A stretch of DNA of 7,061 nt, from positions 3,312-10,372 of the forward strand of contig PKWQ01000366.1 in the NCBI GenBank assembly GCA_003133265.1, given 5' to 3'. Every line of letters begins with the position of its first letter. The stretch's first letter is position 1. Under the pieces are notes generated by a model. It made no database searches and had not been told where the DNA came from. It saw only the letters and a program-made list of their open reading frames with translations. Of this stretch, positions 6,113 through 7,061 are shown piece by piece. The stretch comes from Acetobacteraceae bacterium. Its GTDB lineage: Bacteria > Pseudomonadota > Alphaproteobacteria > Acetobacterales > Acetobacteraceae. The position numbers and the translations under genes were made by a program.

Positions 6113-6793
6113 TTATACGAGAGGGCGGACGCCGAAGATGGCGGTGCCGACGCGCACCCAGGTGGCGCCGCAGGCGATGGCGATCTCGAAATCCGCCGAC
6201 ATGCCCATGGAGACGACGGGCAGCCCATGCTTGGCGGCGCGGTCGGCCAGCCAGGTGAAATGCGGGCGCGGGTCCTGATCGGCGGGGGGCACGCACATCA
6301 GGCCCACCAGCGCCGCGCCGAAGCGGGACTTGCATTCGTCGATGAAGCCGTCGGCGTCGGCGCGGGTGACGCCGGCCTTCCGCGGCTCGTCGCCGACATT
6401 CACCTCTATAAGCAGTGTCGGCGTCCGGCCTTCCTTGGCGATCGCGGCGGCGATGGCATCGGCGAGGCGCGGGCGGTCCAGGCTTTCGATCACGTCGCCG
6501 AGCCGCACCGCGTCGCGTGCCTTGTTGGTTTGCAGGCCGCCGATCAGGTGCAGGCGGAGGTCCGGGTACTCGGCGCGGAGTTGCGGGAACTTGCTTTCCG
6601 CCTCCTGCACCCGGTTCTCGCCGAAGATCATCTGGCCGGCGGCGAGGGCGGCGCGGACCGCCTCGATCGGCTTGGTCTTGGAAACCGCCACCAACGTGAC
6701 ATCCTCCGGTCTGCGGTTCGCGGCGATGGCGGCCGCGGCGATGCGGTCGTGGATGCGGCGCAGGTTCTCGGCGATGGGATCGGAGAGGGTCAT
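6113..6793 (-). CDS. yggS: YggS/PLPBP family pyridoxal 5'-phosphate homeostasis protein
   Basis: This 226-residue cytoplasmic TIM-barrel protein binds PLP without a known enzymatic reaction and helps maintain vitamin B6 and amino-acid balance. The PLP lysine is K39 in TLVAVSKTKP (33-42). Other family signatures are FGENRVQEAESK (57-68), HLIGGLQTNK (82-91), VNVGDEPRKAGV (131-142), GLMCVPP (164-170), and the phosphate-binding SMGMSADFEIAIACGATWVRVG (196-217 region). Length is usual and the frame intact. The ATG at 6793 matches the expected family N-terminus (MTLSDPIAENLRRI), although an in-frame ATG at 6874 exists. There is no Shine-Dalgarno before 6793, and the start shares CATG with the divergent TenI-like gene, so a leaderless transcript is possible. 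It is the first gene of a unit with the TPR-glycosyltransferase 10 nt downstream; the pairing with that gene has no obvious metabolic reason. Confidence 0.97.
   Translation of the reverse strand: MTLSDPIAENLRRIHDRIAAAAIAANRRPEDVTLVAVSKTKPIEAVRAALAAGQMIFGENRVQEAESKFPQLRAEYPDLRLHLIGGLQTNKARDAVRLGDVIESLDRPRLADAIAAAIAKEGRTPTLLIEVNVGDEPRKAGVTRADADGFIDECKSRFGAALVGLMCVPPADQDPRPHFTWLADRAAKHGLPVVSMGMSADFEIAIACGATWVRVGTAIFGVRPLV
6782..6785 (+). promoter_or_regulatory. ribosome binding site GGAG for the TenI-like gene
   Basis: GGAG lies 6 nt before the ATG at 6792 and sits inside the first codons of yggS on the other strand. It favours 6792 over the in-frame ATG at 6774. Confidence 0.5.
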
Positions 6794-7061
6794 GGACGGA
6801 AAGCTTGTCGCCTGGGGACGTGCCGTCAAGTCCAGGCGTGGAATCCGGGGCCTGCCGCCGCTGTGGCTGTTCACCGACAGCGCCCGTCTGCCCGACCCGC
6901 TGCCGGCGGCGGCGCGGCTGCCGCGTGGATTGGCCGGGGTGGTGTTCCGCCATGACGGAAACCCGGACCGCGCGGCGCTGGGGCGGAAGCTGGCCAGGAT
7001 CTGCCGGGCGCGGCGGCTGGCGCTGGTGGTCGCTGGCGATGCGCGGCTGGCGGCGGCGCTG
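6792..7061 (+). CDS. thiamine phosphate synthase / TenI-like protein, N-terminal 90 residues, cut by window
   Basis: The frame runs 90 codons from the ATG at 6792 to the window end without a stop; the rest lies outside. After a basic 20-residue extension comes PPLWLFTDSARLPDP (22-36), matching the first beta strand and loop of the ThiE/TenI TIM barrel. GLAGVVFRHDG (46-56) is the second strand, and a basic helix then leads to RRLALVVAGD (74-83), the third. ThiE joins hydroxymethylpyrimidine pyrophosphate and thiazole phosphate to make thiamine monophosphate. In classical ThiE the second strand reads like QLREK; here FRHDG keeps the Arg but not the Glu/Lys, so this may be a divergent paralogue and not the working enzyme. 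The diagnostic C-terminal motifs are not visible. The gene diverges from yggS with overlapping start codons. It is not a shadow: it has its own ribosome binding site and family-like strands. Confidence 0.75.
   Translation, partial: MDGKLVAWGRAVKSRRGIRGLPPLWLFTDSARLPDPLPAAARLPRGLAGVVFRHDGNPDRAALGRKLARICRARRLALVVAGDARLAAAL
6801..6829 (-). promoter_or_regulatory. yggS: candidate promoter for a leaderless yggS operon transcript
   Basis: On the minus strand CTTGACG (TTGACG at 6824-6829) gives a 5/6 match to the -35 consensus and includes the CTTGAC form common in alphaproteobacteria. After 17 nt comes AAGCTT (6801-6806), a poor -10 match. Transcription 7 nt beyond it would begin at the yggS ATG itself, which agrees with the missing ribosome binding site. 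The element lies inside the first codons of the divergent TenI-like gene. The -10 weakness keeps confidence low. Confidence 0.33.

Noticed and set aside
6794..6874. Longer yggS start at 6874
   Set aside because: The 27 extra residues do not resemble the family, overlap the TenI-like gene, and the family N-terminus fits 6793.

Overview
The window is GC-rich DNA with dense, mostly leftward coding, strong G/C bias at third codon positions and long antisense shadow frames. This fits an alphaproteobacterium. The pairing of a TPR glycosyltransferase with a DUF6165 protein points towards the Rhodospirillales/Acetobacteraceae, but that placement is inference from gene content. No mobile element, CRISPR array, tRNA or rRNA was seen.

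Layout: 1-1232 (minus, cut by the left edge) encodes an NRAMP-superfamily metal transporter with non-canonical metal-site motifs. Just upstream of it on the same strand are two small frames with strong ribosome binding sites: a 67-codon ORF (1365-1568) and a possible 23-codon leader-like ORF (1294-1365). An 11-bp perfect hairpin with a C(UUCG)G loop is embedded in the second. Positions 1569-1895 hold no convincing gene but contain a 14-nt palindrome and a nested inverted repeat. Positions 1896-3800 (minus) encode the potassium transporter Kup. Positions 3801-4117 are the kup upstream region.

Positions 4118-6793 (minus) form a compact three-gene unit read as yggS (PLP homeostasis protein), then a TPR-glycosyltransferase, then a DUF6165 protein. 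The first two genes are 10 nt apart, and the last two share an ATGA stop/start overlap. A thiamine phosphate synthase/TenI-like gene (6792 to beyond 7061, plus) diverges from yggS, and the two start codons share the same CATG.

The left half is about ion transport: K+ by Kup, and a divalent metal, possibly Mg2+ or Mn2+, by the NRAMP-like protein. The right half joins cofactor genes (PLP, thiamine) to a probable glycan-modifying pair. I did not find a clearly new multi-gene system. The most interesting items are the altered NRAMP binding site with its small-ORF/hairpin leader, the shared start of yggS and the TenI-like gene with a possible leaderless yggS promoter, and the coupled TPR-GT/DUF6165 pair.
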